Origin: Hydractinia symbiolongicarpus
Lineage: Eukaryota > Cnidaria > Hydrozoa > Anthoathecata > Hydractiniidae
DNA: 64,000 nucleotides
Direction of reading: 5' to 3'
NCBI RefSeq assembly: GCF_029227915.1
Contig: NC_079887.1
Coordinates: 27,651,650-27,715,649, forward strand
A model generated the notes under the pieces. It saw only the letters and a program-made list of their open reading frames with translations, had not been told where the DNA came from and did no database searches. The position numbers and the translations under genes were made by a program. Positions 12,301-23,907 of this stretch are shown here, piece by piece (position 1 is the stretch's first letter; the number at the start of each line of letters is the position of its first letter).

Positions 12301-12765
12301 ATTTCACCACTAAAACGCATGAGACTTGTAGTTTTCAAGAATGTTTTCATTTTTAATGAGACGCTGAATAAAAGCAGTTTAATCACCGGCAAACGAAAAT
12401 CCGCGCTTTCCCGTAAATCCCGGGCTTGGCACGTATAGTCGAATGTATACAAAGAAAGTACCCTGTGAGTAAACTCATTTCCAGAACGATTTTATAAATT
12501 ATTTTTTCACCACTAAAACGCATAAGACTTGTAGTTTTTAAAAATGTTTTCATTTTTGATGAGACGCTGAATAAAAGAAGTTTAATCGCCGGCAAACGAA
12601 AACCCGCGATTTCGCGTAAATCCCGGCTTGGCCCGTATAGTCAAAAGTATACAAAGAAAGTACCCAGGGAGTAAACGCATTTCCCGAACGATTTTTTAAA
12701 TTATTTTTTCACCACTAAAATTCATGAGACTTGTAGTTTTTAAAAATGTTTTCATTTTTGATGAG
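9321..12765 (+). repeat. 17-monomer HOR, copy 2 (3445 bp, different interior)
   Basis: Again a1-a6 at the start and a4-a7 at the end, and again exactly 3445 bp. The interior, however, is rearranged. It runs m10, m11, a monomer with 'cccgtaaaccccggc' and 'gattgtttaaatt', a 'gataagacgctg' monomer, m11, m13, and a y monomer with 'ccagaaagatt' and 'cttgtaattttt'. The copy is a mosaic and not a simple repeat of 5876-9320. Confidence 0.85.
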
Positions 12766-15416
12766 ACGCTGAATAAAAGAAGTTTAATCGCCAGGAAAAC
12801 GAAAACCCGCGATTTCCCGTAAATCCCGGGCTTGGCCCGTATAGTCGAATGTATACAAAGAAAGTACCCTGTGAGTAAACTCATTTCCAGAACGATTTTT
12901 TAAATTATTTTTTCACCGCTAAACGCATGAGACTTGTAGTTTTCAAAAATATTTTCATATTTGATGAGACGCTGAATAAAAGAAGTTTAATCGCCGGCAA
13001 ACGAAAACCCGCGATTTCCCGTAAATCCCGGGCTTGGCCCGTATAGTCAAAAGTATACAAAGAAAGTACCCAGGGAGTAAACTCATTTCCCGAACGAAAT
13101 TTTAAATTACTTTTTCACCACTAAAACGCATGAGACTTGTAGTTTTTAAAAATGTTTTCATTTTTAATGAGACGCTGAATAAAAGCAGTTTAATCGCCGG
13201 CAAACGAAAACCCGCGATTTCCCGTAAATCCCGGCTTGGCCCGTATAGTCAAAAGTATACAAAGAAAGTACCCAGGGAGTAAACTCATTTCCCAAACGAT
13301 TTTTTAAATTATTATTTCACCACTAAAACGCATGAGACTTGTAGTTTTCAAAAATGTTTTCATTTTTGATGAAACGCTGAATAAAAGAAGTTTAATCGCC
13401 GGCAAACGAAAACCCGCAATTTCCCGTAAATCCCGTGCTTGGCCCGTATAGTCTAAAGTATACAAAGAAAGCACCCAGGGAGTAAACTAATTTCCCGAAC
13501 GATTTTTTAAATTACTTTTTCACCACTAAAAGGCATGAGACTTGTAGTTTTTAAAAATGTTTTCATTTTTGATGAGACGCTGAATAAATGAAGTTTAATC
13601 GCCGGCAAACGAAAACCTGCCATTTCACCTAAATCCTGGACTCGGCCCGTATAGTCAAAAGTATACAAAGAAAGTACCCAGGGAGTAAACTCATTTCTTA
13701 AACGATTTTTTAAATTATTATTTCACCACTAAAACGCATGAGACTTGTAGTTTTCAAGAATGTTTTCATTTTTAATGAGACGCTGAATAAAAGCAGTTTA
13801 ATCACCGGCAAACGAAAATCCGCGATTTCCCGTAAATCCCGGGCTTGGCACGTATAGTCGAATGTATACAAAGAAAGTACCCTGTGAGTAAACTCATTTC
13901 CAGAACGATTTTTTAAATTATTTTTTCACCACTAAAACGCATAAGACTTGTAGTTTTTAAAAATGTTTTCATTTTTGATTAGACGCTGAATAAAAGAAGT
14001 TTAATCGCCGGCAAACGAAAACCCGCGATTTCGCGTAAATCCCGGCTTGGCCCGTATAGTTAAAAGTATACAAAGAAAGTACCCAGGGAGTAAACTCATT
14101 TCCCGAACGATTTTTTAAATTATTTTTTCACCACTAAAACGCATGAGACTTGTAGTTTTTAAAAATGTTTTCATTTTTGATGAGACGCTGAATAAAAGAA
14201 GTTTAATCGCCGGCAAACGAAAACCCGCGATTTCCCGTAAATCCCGGGCTTGGCGCGTATAGTCGAATGTATACAAAGAAAGTACCCTGTGAGTAAACTC
14301 ATTTCCAGAACGATTTTTTAAATTATTTTTTCACCACTAAAACGCATGAGACTTGTAGTTTTCAAGAATGTTTTCATTTTTAATGACACGCTGAATAAAA
14401 GCAGTTTAATCGCCGGCAAACGAAAACCCGCGATTTCCCGTAAATCCCGGGCTTGGCACGTATAGTCGAATGTATACAAAGAAAGTACCCTGTGAGTAAA
14501 CTCATTTCCAGAACGATTTTTTAAATTATTTTTTCACCACTAAAACGCATAAGACTTGTAGTTTTTAAAAATGTTTTCATTTTTGATGAGACGCTGACTA
14601 AAAGAAGTTTAATCGCCGGCAAACGAAAACCCGCGATTTCCCGTAAATCCCGGCTTGGCCCGTATAGTCAAAAGTATACAAAGAAAGTACCCAGGGAGTA
14701 AACTCATTTCCCGAACGATTTTTTAAATTACTTTTTCACCACTAAAACGCATGAGACTTGTAGTTTTTAAAAATGTTTTCATTTTTGATGGGACGCTGAA
14801 TAAATGAAGTTTAATCGCCGGCAAACGAAAACCTGCGATTTTCCGTAAATCCTGGACTCGGCCCGTATAGTCAAAAGTATACAAAGAAAGTACCCTGTGA
14901 GTAAACTCATTTCCAGAACGATTTTTTAAATTATTTTTTCACCACTAAAACGCATAAGACTTGTAGTTTTTAAAAATGTTTTCATTTTTGATGAGACGCT
15001 GAATAAAAGAAGTTTAATCGCCGGCAAACGAAAACCCGCGATTTCCCGTAAATCCCGGCTTGGCCCGTATAGTCAAAAGTATACAAAGAAAGTACCCAGG
15101 GAGTAAACTCATTTCCCGAACGATTTTTTAAATTACTTTTTCACCACTAAAACGCATGAGACTTGTAGTTTTTAAAAATGTTTTCATTTTTGATGGGACG
15201 CTGAATAAATGAAGTTTAATCGCCGGCAAACGAAAACCTGCGATTTCCCGTAAATCCTGAACTCGGCTCGTATAGTCAAAAGTATACAAAGAAAGTACCC
15301 AGGGAGTAAACTCATTTCCAGAACAATTTTTTAAATTATTTGTTCACCGCTGAAACGCATAAGACTTATAGTTTTCAAAAATGTTTTTATTTTTGATGAG
15401 ACGCTTAATGAAAGAG
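12766..15416 (+). repeat. Partial 17-monomer HOR, copy 3
   Basis: Starts with a1 and follows copy 1 through a7-like, m8, m9, m10 and m11 to about 14990. It then takes an m10-m11-m13-y order resembling the right part of copy 2. The expected a4-a7 ending is missing; from about 15810 the array switches to Z, Q, R and V monomers of the next region. This marks the border between the a-type and V-type HOR families. Confidence 0.82.
14185..14387 (+). repeat. Representative 203-bp monomer
   Basis: A near-consensus unit without private deletions. GC is about 37% overall and sharply bipartite. Positions 21-80 ('gccggc', 'cccgcg', 'cccggg') are about 57% GC. Positions 131-200, starting at the T-tract after 'gaacga', are about 21% GC. 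Common length variants come from losing a G in 'cccggg', losing an A in 'taaaacgc', losing two bases in 'cccgtaaat', losing a C in 'cccgcg', or gaining two bases in 'gattgccccc'. Because 203 is not a multiple of 3 and indels are frequent, no reading frame persists from unit to unit. Confidence 0.9.
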
Positions 15417-16428
15417 GTTTAATCGCCGGAAAACGAAAACCGCGATTTCCCGTAAATCCCGGGCTTGGCCCGTATAGTCGAATGTATACAAAGAAAGTAC
15501 CCTGTGAGTAAACTCATTTCCAGAACGATTTTTTAAATTATTTTTTCACCACTAAAACGCATGAGACTTGTAGATTTCAAAAATGTTTTTATTTTTGATG
15601 AGACGCTGAATAAAAGAAGTTTAATCGCCGGCAAACGAAAACCCGCGATTTCCCGTAAATCCCGGGCTTGGCACGTATAGTCGAATGTATACAAAGAAAG
15701 TACCCTGTGAGTAAACTCATTTCCAGAAAGATTTTTTAAATTATTTTTTCACCACTAAAACGCATAAGACTTGTAATTTTTAAAAATGTTTTCATTTTTG
15801 ATGAGACGCTGAATAAAAGAAGTTTAATCGCCGGCAAACGAAAACCCGCGATTTCCCGTAAATACCCGGCTTGGCCTGCATAGTCAAAAGTATACAAAGA
15901 AAGTACCCAGGGAGTAAACTCATTTCCCAAACGATTTTTTAAATTATTTTTTCACCACTAAAACGCATGAGACTTGTAGTTTTCAAAAATGTTTTCATTT
16001 TTGATGAGACGCTGAATAAAAGGAGTTTAATCGCCGGCAAACGAAATCCTGCGATTTCCCTAAATCCCGGACTCGGCCCGTATAGTCAAAAGTATACAAA
16101 GAAAGTACCCAGGGAGTAAACTCATTTCCAGAACGATTTTTTAAATTATTTTTTCACCACTAAAACGCATAAGACTTGTAGTTTTTAAAAATGTTTTCAT
16201 TTTTGATGAGACGCTGAATAAAAAAAGTTTAATCGCCGGCAAAGGAAAATCCGCGATTTCCGGTAAATCCCGGGCTTGGCCCGTATAGTCAAAAGTATAC
16301 AAAGAAAGTACCCAGGGAGTAAACTCATTTCCCGAACGATTTTTTATATTATTTTTTTACCACTAAACGCATGAGACTTGTAGTTTTCAAAAATATTTTC
16401 ATATTTGATGTGACGCTGAATAAAAGAA
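15417..16428 (+). repeat. 1012-bp five-monomer tandem duplication, copy 1
   Basis: Tail of m13, then y ('tgtagatttc', 'cttggcacg'), Z ('aaatacccggc', 'cctgcatag'), Q ('aaaaggag', 'gaaatcctgcg'), R ('aataaaaaaag', 'gcaaaggaaaa') and the start of V. Compared line by line with 16429-17440, I saw no difference over about 1020 bp, including rare states such as 'tttccggtaaat' and 'aaatacccggc' not found elsewhere in the window. Confidence 0.93.
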
Positions 16429-17440
16429 GTTTAATCGCCGGAAAACGAAAACCGCGATTTCCCGTAAATCCCGGGCTTGGCCCGTATAGTCGAATGTATA
16501 CAAAGAAAGTACCCTGTGAGTAAACTCATTTCCAGAACGATTTTTTAAATTATTTTTTCACCACTAAAACGCATGAGACTTGTAGATTTCAAAAATGTTT
16601 TTATTTTTGATGAGACGCTGAATAAAAGAAGTTTAATCGCCGGCAAACGAAAACCCGCGATTTCCCGTAAATCCCGGGCTTGGCACGTATAGTCGAATGT
16701 ATACAAAGAAAGTACCCTGTGAGTAAACTCATTTCCAGAAAGATTTTTTAAATTATTTTTTCACCACTAAAACGCATAAGACTTGTAATTTTTAAAAATG
16801 TTTTCATTTTTGATGAGACGCTGAATAAAAGAAGTTTAATCGCCGGCAAACGAAAACCCGCGATTTCCCGTAAATACCCGGCTTGGCCTGCATAGTCAAA
16901 AGTATACAAAGAAAGTACCCAGGGAGTAAACTCATTTCCCAAACGATTTTTTAAATTATTTTTTCACCACTAAAACGCATGAGACTTGTAGTTTTCAAAA
17001 ATGTTTTCATTTTTGATGAGACGCTGAATAAAAGGAGTTTAATCGCCGGCAAACGAAATCCTGCGATTTCCCTAAATCCCGGACTCGGCCCGTATAGTCA
17101 AAAGTATACAAAGAAAGTACCCAGGGAGTAAACTCATTTCCAGAACGATTTTTTAAATTATTTTTTCACCACTAAAACGCATAAGACTTGTAGTTTTTAA
17201 AAATGTTTTCATTTTTGATGAGACGCTGAATAAAAAAAGTTTAATCGCCGGCAAAGGAAAATCCGCGATTTCCGGTAAATCCCGGGCTTGGCCCGTATAG
17301 TCAAAAGTATACAAAGAAAGTACCCAGGGAGTAAACTCATTTCCCGAACGATTTTTTATATTATTTTTTTACCACTAAACGCATGAGACTTGTAGTTTTC
17401 AAAAATATTTTCATATTTGATGTGACGCTGAATAAAAGAA
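16429..17440 (+). repeat. 1012-bp five-monomer tandem duplication, copy 2
   Basis: Perfect copy of 15417-16428 by eye. The junction lies inside the nine bases 'gtttaatcg' (16429-16437). To its left the monomer begins as V ('gatgtgacgctgaataaaag'); to its right it continues as m13 ('ccggaaaacgaaaaccgcg'). This makes one hybrid V/m13 monomer, the expected product of unequal exchange or slippage between two monomers in register. Confidence 0.93.
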
Positions 17441-17627
17441 GTTTAATCGTCGGCAAACGAAAATCCGCGATTTCCCGTAAATCCCGGACTCGGCCCGTAT
17501 ATTCGAATGTATACAAAGAAAGTATCCAGGGAGTAAACTCATTTCCCAAACGATTTTTTAAATTTTTTTTTCACCACTAAAACACATGAGACTTGTTGTT
17601 TTCAAAAATGTTTTCATTTTTGATGAG
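17425..17627 (+). repeat. V-subtype monomer (exemplar)
   Basis: Diagnostic states: preceded by 'catatttgatgtg', then 'cgtcggcaaacg', 'gaaaatccgcg', 'ggactcggcccg', 'gtatattcgaatg' (containing the 8-bp palindrome 'attcgaat'), 'agtatccagg', a T9 tract before 'caccac', and 'aaacacatgag'. V monomers begin each HOR unit in 17425-30187 and recur at 2835, about 37082, about 41747 and 46006. Confidence 0.88.
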
Positions 17628-17830
17628 ACGCTTAATGAAAGAGGTTTAATTGCCGGAAAACGAAAACCCGCGATTTCCCGTAAATCCCGGACTCGGCCCG
17701 TATATTCGAATGTATACAAAGAAAGTATCCAGGGAGTAAACTCATTTCCCAAACGATTTTTTAAATTTTTTTTTCACCACTAAAACACATGAGACTTGTT
17801 GTTTTCAAAAATGTTTTCATTTTTGATGAG
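17628..17830 (+). repeat. W-subtype monomer (exemplar)
   Basis: Begins 'acgcttaatgaaagagg', then 'ttaattgccggaaaacg' and 'aaacccgcg', and shares with V the 'ggactcggcccg', 'gtatattcg', 'agtatccagg' and T9 states. It follows V in each HOR unit of this region. Unlike most monomers it lacks the 'aataaa' hexamer at positions 7-12. A sister form X ('acggttaatgaaagagg', e.g. at 17831) keeps the GC-rich 'cccgggcttgg' core. Confidence 0.87.
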
Positions 17831-18640
17831 ACGGTTAATGAAAGAGGTTTAATCGCCGGAAAACGAAAACCCGCGATTTCCCGTAAATCCCGGGCTTGGC
17901 CCGTATAGTCGAATGTATACAAAGAAAGTACCCTGTGAGTAAACTCATTTCCAGAACGATTGTTAAAATTATTTTTTCACCACTAAACGCATGAGACTTG
18001 TAGTTTTCAAAAATGTTTTCATTTTTGATGAGACGCTGAATAAAAGGAGTTTAATCGCCGGCAAACGAAATCCTGCGATTTCCCGTAAATCCCGGACTCG
18101 GCCCGTATAGTCAAAAGTATACAAAGAAAGTACCCAGGGAGTAAACTCATTTCCCGAACGAAATTTGAAATTACTTTTTCACCACTAAAACGCATGAGAC
18201 TTGTAGTTTTTAAAAATGTTTTCATTTTTCATGAGACGCTGAATAAAAGCAGTTTAATCGCCGGCAAACGAAAACCCGCGATTTCCCGTAAATTCCGGGC
18301 TTGGCACGTATAGTCGAATGTATACAAAGAAAGTACCCTGTGAGTAAACTCATTTCCAGAACGATTTTTTAAATTATTTTTTCACCACTAAAACGCATAA
18401 GACTTGTAGTTTTTAAAAATGTTTTCATTTTTGATGAGACGCTGAATAAAAAAAGTTTAATCGCCGGCAAACGAAAATCCGCGATTTCCCGTAAATCCCG
18501 GGCTTGGCCCGTATAGTCAAAAGTATACAAAGAAAGTACCCAGGGAGTAAACTCATTTCCCGAACGATTTTTTATATTATTTTTTTACCACTAAACGCAT
18601 GAGACTTGTAGTTTTCAAAAATATTTTCATATTTGATGTG

Positions 18641-19857
18641 ACGCTGAATAAAAGAAGTTTAATCGTCGGCAAACGAAAATCCGCGATTTCCCGTAAATCC
18701 CGGACTCGGCCCGTATATTCGAATGTATACAAAGAAAGTATCCAGGGAGTAAACTCATTTCCCAAACGATTTTTTAAATTTTTTTTTCACCACTAAAACA
18801 CATGAGACTTGTTGTTTTCAAAAATGTTTTCATTTTTGATGAGACGCTTAATGAAAGAGGTTTAATTGCCGGAAAACGAAAACCCGCGATTTCCCGTAAA
18901 TCCCGGACTCGGCCCGTATATTCGAATGTATACAAAGAAAGTATCCAGGGAGTAAACTCATTTCCCAAACGATTTTTTAAATTTTTTTTTTCACCACTAA
19001 AACACATGAGACTTGTTGTTTTCAAAAATGTTTTCATTTTTGATGAGACGCTTAATGAAAGAGGTTTAATCGCCGGAAAACGAAAACCCGCGATTTCCCG
19101 TAAATCCCGGGCTTGGCCCGTATAGTCGAATGTATACAAAGAAAGTACCCTGTGAGTAAACTCATTTCCAGAAAGATTTTTTAAATTATTTTTTCAGCAC
19201 TAAAACGCATCAGACTTGTAATTTTTAAAAATGTTTTCATTTTTGATGAGACGCTGAATAAAAGAAGTTTAATCGCCGGCAAACGAAAACCCGCGATTTC
19301 CCGTAAATACCGGGCTTGGCCTGCATAGTCAAAAGTATACAAAGAAAGTACCCAGGGAGTAAACTCATTTCCCAAACGATTTTTTAAATTATTTTTTCAC
19401 CACTAAAACGCATGAGACTTGTAGTTTTCAAAAATGTTTTCATTTTTGATGAGACGCTGAATAAAAGGAGTTTAATCGCCGGCAAACGAAATCCTGCGAT
19501 TTTCCTAAATCCCGGACTCGGCCCGTATAGTCAAAAGTATACAAAGAAAGTACCCAGGGAGTAAACTCATTTCCAGAACGATTTTTTAAATTATTTTTTC
19601 ACCACTAAAACGCATAAGACTTGTAGTTTTTAAAAATGTTTTCATTTTTGATGAGACGCTGAATAAAAAAAGTTTAATCGCCGGCAAAGGAAAATCTGCG
19701 ATTTCCCGTAAATCCCGGACTCGGCCCGTATAGTCAAAAGTATACAAAGAAAGTACCCAGGGAGTAAACTCATTTCCCGAACGATTTTTTATATTATTTT
19801 TTTACCACTAAACGCATGAGACTTGTAGTTTTCAAAAATATTTTCATATTTGATGTG
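18641..19857 (+). repeat. V-type HOR unit 2 (6 monomers, 1217 bp)
   Basis: Order V, W, W-like with 'cgccgg', Z ('aaataccgggcttggcctgc'), Q, R. A T10 tract at about 18972-18981, instead of the usual T9, is a private indel shared with 24240-24260. Together with 'tcagcactaaaacg' in Z, it marks this unit as the duplicate partner of 23908-25326. Confidence 0.86.
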
Positions 19858-21274
19858 ACGCTGAATAAAAGAAGTTTAATCGTCGGCAAACGAAAATCCG
19901 CGATTTCCCGTAAATCCCGGACTCGGCCCGTATATTCGAATGTATACAAAGAAAGTATCCAGAGAGTAAACTCATTTCCCAAACGATTTTTTAAATTTTT
20001 TTTTCACCACTAAAACACATGAGACTTGTTGTTTTCAAAAATGTTTTCATTTTTGATGAGACGCTTAATGAAAGAGGTTTAATTGCCGGAAAACGAAAAC
20101 CCGCGATTTCCCGTAAATCCCGGACTCGGCCCGTATATTCGAATGTATACAAAGAAAGTATCCAGGGAGTAAACTCATTTCCCAAACGATTTTTTAAATT
20201 TTTTTTTCACCACTAAAACACATGAGACTTGTTGTTTTCAAAAATGTTTTCATTTTTGATGAGACGGTTAATGAAAGAGGTTTAATCGCCGGAAAACGAA
20301 AACCCGCGATTTCCCGTAAATCCCGGGCTTGGCCCGTATAGTCGAATGTATACAAAGAAAGTACCCTGTGAGTAAACTCATTTCCAGAACGATTGTTAAA
20401 ATTATTTTTTCACCACTAAACGCATGAGACTTGTATTTTTCAAAAATATTTTCATATTTGATGAGACGCTGAATAAAAGAAGTTTAATCGCCGGCAAACG
20501 AAAACCCGCGATTTCCCGTAAATCCCGGGCTTGGCCCGTATAGTCAAAAGTATACAAAGAAAGTACCCAGGGAGTAAACTCATTTCCCGAACGAAATTTT
20601 AAATTACTTTTTCACCACTAAAACGCATGAGACTTGTAGTTTTTAAAAATGTTTTCATTTTTCATGAGACGCTGAATAAAAGCAGTTTAATCGCCGGCAA
20701 ACGAAAACCCGCGATTTCCCGTAAATCCCGGGCTTGGCACGTATAGTCGAATGTATACAAAGAAAGTACCCTGTGAGTAAACTCATTTCCAGAACGATTT
20801 TTTAAATTATTTTTTCACCACTAAAACGCATAAGACTTGTAGTTTTTAAAAATGTTTTCATTTTTGATGAGACGCTGAATAAAAGGAGTTTAATCGCCGG
20901 CAAACGAAATCCTGCGATTTCCCGTAAATCCCGGACTCGGCCCGTATAGTCAAAAGTATACAAAGAAAGTACCCAGGGAGTAAACTCATTTCCAGAACGA
21001 TTTTTTAAATTATTTTTTCACCACTAAAACGTATAAGACTTGTAGTTTTTAAAAATGTTTTCATTTTTGATGAGACGCTGAATAAAAAAAGTTTAATCGC
21101 CGGCAAACGAAAATCCGCGATTTCCCGTAAATCCGGGCTTGGCCCGTATAGTCAAAAGTATACAAAGAAAGTACCCAGGGAGTAAACTCATTTCCCGAAC
21201 GATTTTTTATATTATTTTTTACCACTAAACGCATGAGACTTGTAGTTTTCAAAAATATTTTCATATTTGATGTG
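19858..21274 (+). repeat. V-type HOR unit 3 (7 monomers, 1417 bp)
   Basis: Order V, W, X, an a2-like monomer preceded by 'cttgtatttttc', P, Q ('cgtataagac' at its end), R with a shortened 'aaatccgggcttgg'. V carries 'tatccagagag', also seen in 25327-26743, its partner at offset 5469. Confidence 0.85.
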
Positions 21275-22489
21275 ACGCTGAATAAAAGAAGTTTAATCGT
21301 CGGCAAACGAAAATCCGCGATTTCCCGTAAATCCCGGACTCGGCCCGTATATTCGAATGTATACAAAGAAAGTATCCAGGGAGTAAACTCATTTCCCAAA
21401 CGATTTTTTAAATTTTTTTTTCACCACTAAAACACATGAGACTTGTTGTTTTCAAAAATGTTTTCATTTTTGATGAGACGCTTAATGAAAGAGGTTTAAT
21501 TGCCGGAAAACGAAAACCCGCGATTTCCCGTAAATCCCGGACTCGGCCCGTATATTCGAATGTATACAAAGAAAGTATCCAGGGAGTAAACTCATTTCCC
21601 AAACGATTTTTTAAATTTTTTTTTCACCACTAAAACACATGAGACTTGTTGTTTTCAAAAATGTTTTCATATTTGATGTGACGCTGAATAAAAGAAGTTT
21701 AATCGTCGGCAAACGAAAATCCGCGATTTCCCGTAAATCCCGGACTCGGCCCGTATATTCGAATGTATACAAAGAAAGTATCCAGGGAGTAAACTCATTT
21801 CCCAAACGATTTTTTAAATTTTTTTTTCACCACTAAAACACATGAGACTTGTTGTTTTCAAAAATGTTTTCATTTTTGATGAGACGCTTAATGAAAGAGG
21901 TTTAATTGCCGGAAAACGAAAACCCGCGATTTCCCGTAAATCCCGGACTCGGCCCGTATATTCGAATGTATACAAAGAAAGTATCCAGGGAGTAAACTCA
22001 TTTCCCGAACGAAATTTTAAATTACTTTTTCACCACTAAAACGCATGAGACTTGTAGTTTTTAAAAATGTTTTCATTTTTGATGAGACGCTGAATAAAAG
22101 GAGTTTAATCGCCGGCAAACGAAATCCTGCGATTTCCCGTAAATCCCGGACTCGGCCCGTATAGTCAAAAGTATACAAAGAAAGTACCCAGGGAGTAAAC
22201 TCATTTCCAGAACGATTTTTTAAATTATTTTTTCACCACTAAAACGTATAAGACTTGTAGTTTTTAAAAATGTTTTCATTTTTGATGAGACGCTGAATAA
22301 AAAAAGTTTAATCGCCGGCAAACGAAAATCCGCGATTTCCCGTAAATCCGGGCTTGGCCCGTATAGTCAAAAGTATACAAAGAAAGTACCCAGGGAGTAA
22401 ACTCATTTCCCGAACGATTTTTTATATTATTTTTTACCACTAAACGCATGAGACTTGTAGTTTTCAAAAATATTTTCATATTTGATGTG
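21275..22489 (+). repeat. V-type HOR unit 4 (6 monomers, 1215 bp)
   Basis: Order V, W, V' (hybrid at about 21681), W, Q, R. The second W is hybrid: its tail switches from the W form to the 'cgaacgaaattttaaatt' form of a2/P-adjacent monomers near 21998. The X, a2-like and P monomers of unit 3 are missing, so the unit looks like a deletion product. Confidence 0.83.
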
Positions 22490-23907
22490 ACGCTGAATAA
22501 AAGAAGTTTAATCGTCGGCAAACGAAAATCCGCGATTTCCCGTAAATCCCGGACTCGGCCCGTATATTCGAATGTATACAAAGAAAGTATCCAGGGAGTA
22601 AACTCATTTCCCAAACGATTTTTTAAATTTTTTTTTCACCACTAAAACACATGAGACTTGTTGTTTTCAAAAATGTTTTCATTTTTGATGAGACGCTTAA
22701 TGAAAGAGGTTTAATTGCCGGAAAACGAAAACCCGCGATTTCCCGTAAATCCCGGACTCGGCCCGTATATTCGAATGTATACAAAGAAAGTATCCAGGGA
22801 GTAAACTCATTTCCCAAACGATTTTTTAAATTTTTTTTTCCCCACTAAAACACATGAGACTTGTTGTTTTCAAAAATGTTTTTATTTTTGATGAGACGCT
22901 TAATGAAAGAGTTTTAATCGCCGGAAAACGAAAACCCGCGATTTCCCGTAAATCCCGGGCTTGGCCCGTATAGTCGAATGTATACAAAGAAAGTACCCTG
23001 TGAGTAAACTCATTTCCAGAACGATTGTTTAAATTATTTTTTCACCACTAAACGCATGAGACTTGTAGTTTTCAAAAATATTTTCATATTTGATGAGACG
23101 CTGAATAAAAGAAGTTTAATCGCCGGCAAAAGAAAACCCGCGATTTCCCGTAAATCCCGGGCCTGGCCCGTATAGTCAAAAGTATACAAAGAAAGTACCC
23201 AGGGAGTAAACTCATTTCCCGAACGAAATTTTAAATTACTTTTTCACCACTAAAACGCATGAGACTTGTAGTTTTTAAAAATGTTTTCATTTTTCATGAG
23301 ACGCTGAATAAAAGCAGTTTAATCGCCGGCAAACGAAAACCCGCGATTTCCCGTAAATCCCGGGCTTGGCACGTATAGTCGAATGTATACAAAGAAAGTA
23401 CCCTGTGAGTAAACTCATTTCCAGAACGATTTTTTAAATTATTTTTTCACCACTAAAACGCATAAGACTTGTAGTTTTTAAAAATGTTTTCATTTTTGAT
23501 GAGACGCTGAATAAAAGGAGTTTAATCGCCGGCAAACGAAATCCTGCGATTTCCCTAAATCCCGGACTCGGCCCGTATAGTCAAAAGTATACAAAGAAAG
23601 TACCCAGGGAGTAAACTCATTTCCAGAACGATTTTTTAAATTATTTTTTCACCACTAAAACGCATAAGACTTGTAGTTTTTAAAAATGTTTTCATTTTTG
23701 ATGAGACGCTGAATAAAAAAAGTTTAATCGCCGGCAAACGAAAATCCGCGATTTCCCGTAAATCCCGGGCTTGGCCCGTATAGTCAAAAGTATACAAAGA
23801 AAGTACCCAGGGAGTAAACTCATTTCCCGAACGATTTTTTATATTATTTTTTTACCACTAAACGCATGAGACTTGTAGTTTTTAAAAATATTTTCATATT
23901 TGATGTG
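22490..23907 (+). repeat. V-type HOR unit 5 (7 monomers, 1418 bp)
   Basis: Order V, W, W-like ('aaagagttttaatcgcc'), an a2-like monomer with private 'ggcaaaagaaaa' and 'gggcctggcccg', P, Q, R. The same private states occur at about 29405 and 29440, showing that 22490-23907 and the right part of 28364-30187 are duplicates (offset 6280). Confidence 0.85.

Larger units (their letters stand above)
17425..18640 (+). repeat. V-type HOR unit 1 (6 monomers, 1216 bp)
   Basis: Order V, W, X, Q-like ('aaaaggag' with 'cccgtaaatcccggactcgg'), P ('aaaagcag', with 'aattccgggcttggcacg'), R ('aataaaaaaag'), then the next V at 18641. Its first 16 bp overlap the end of the 1012-bp duplication. Confidence 0.85.

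Noticed and set aside
17619-17660. Hammerhead-ribozyme-like core in W/m13 monomers ('gatgag' followed by 'gaaag')
   Set aside because: Some satellites encode hammerheads, so I checked. The required C before 'UGAUGA' is a T, the intervening bases do not form a proper stem II, and the closing stem III is absent. Standard monomers also lack the 'GAAA' part. A covariance-model search would settle it; I expect no hit.
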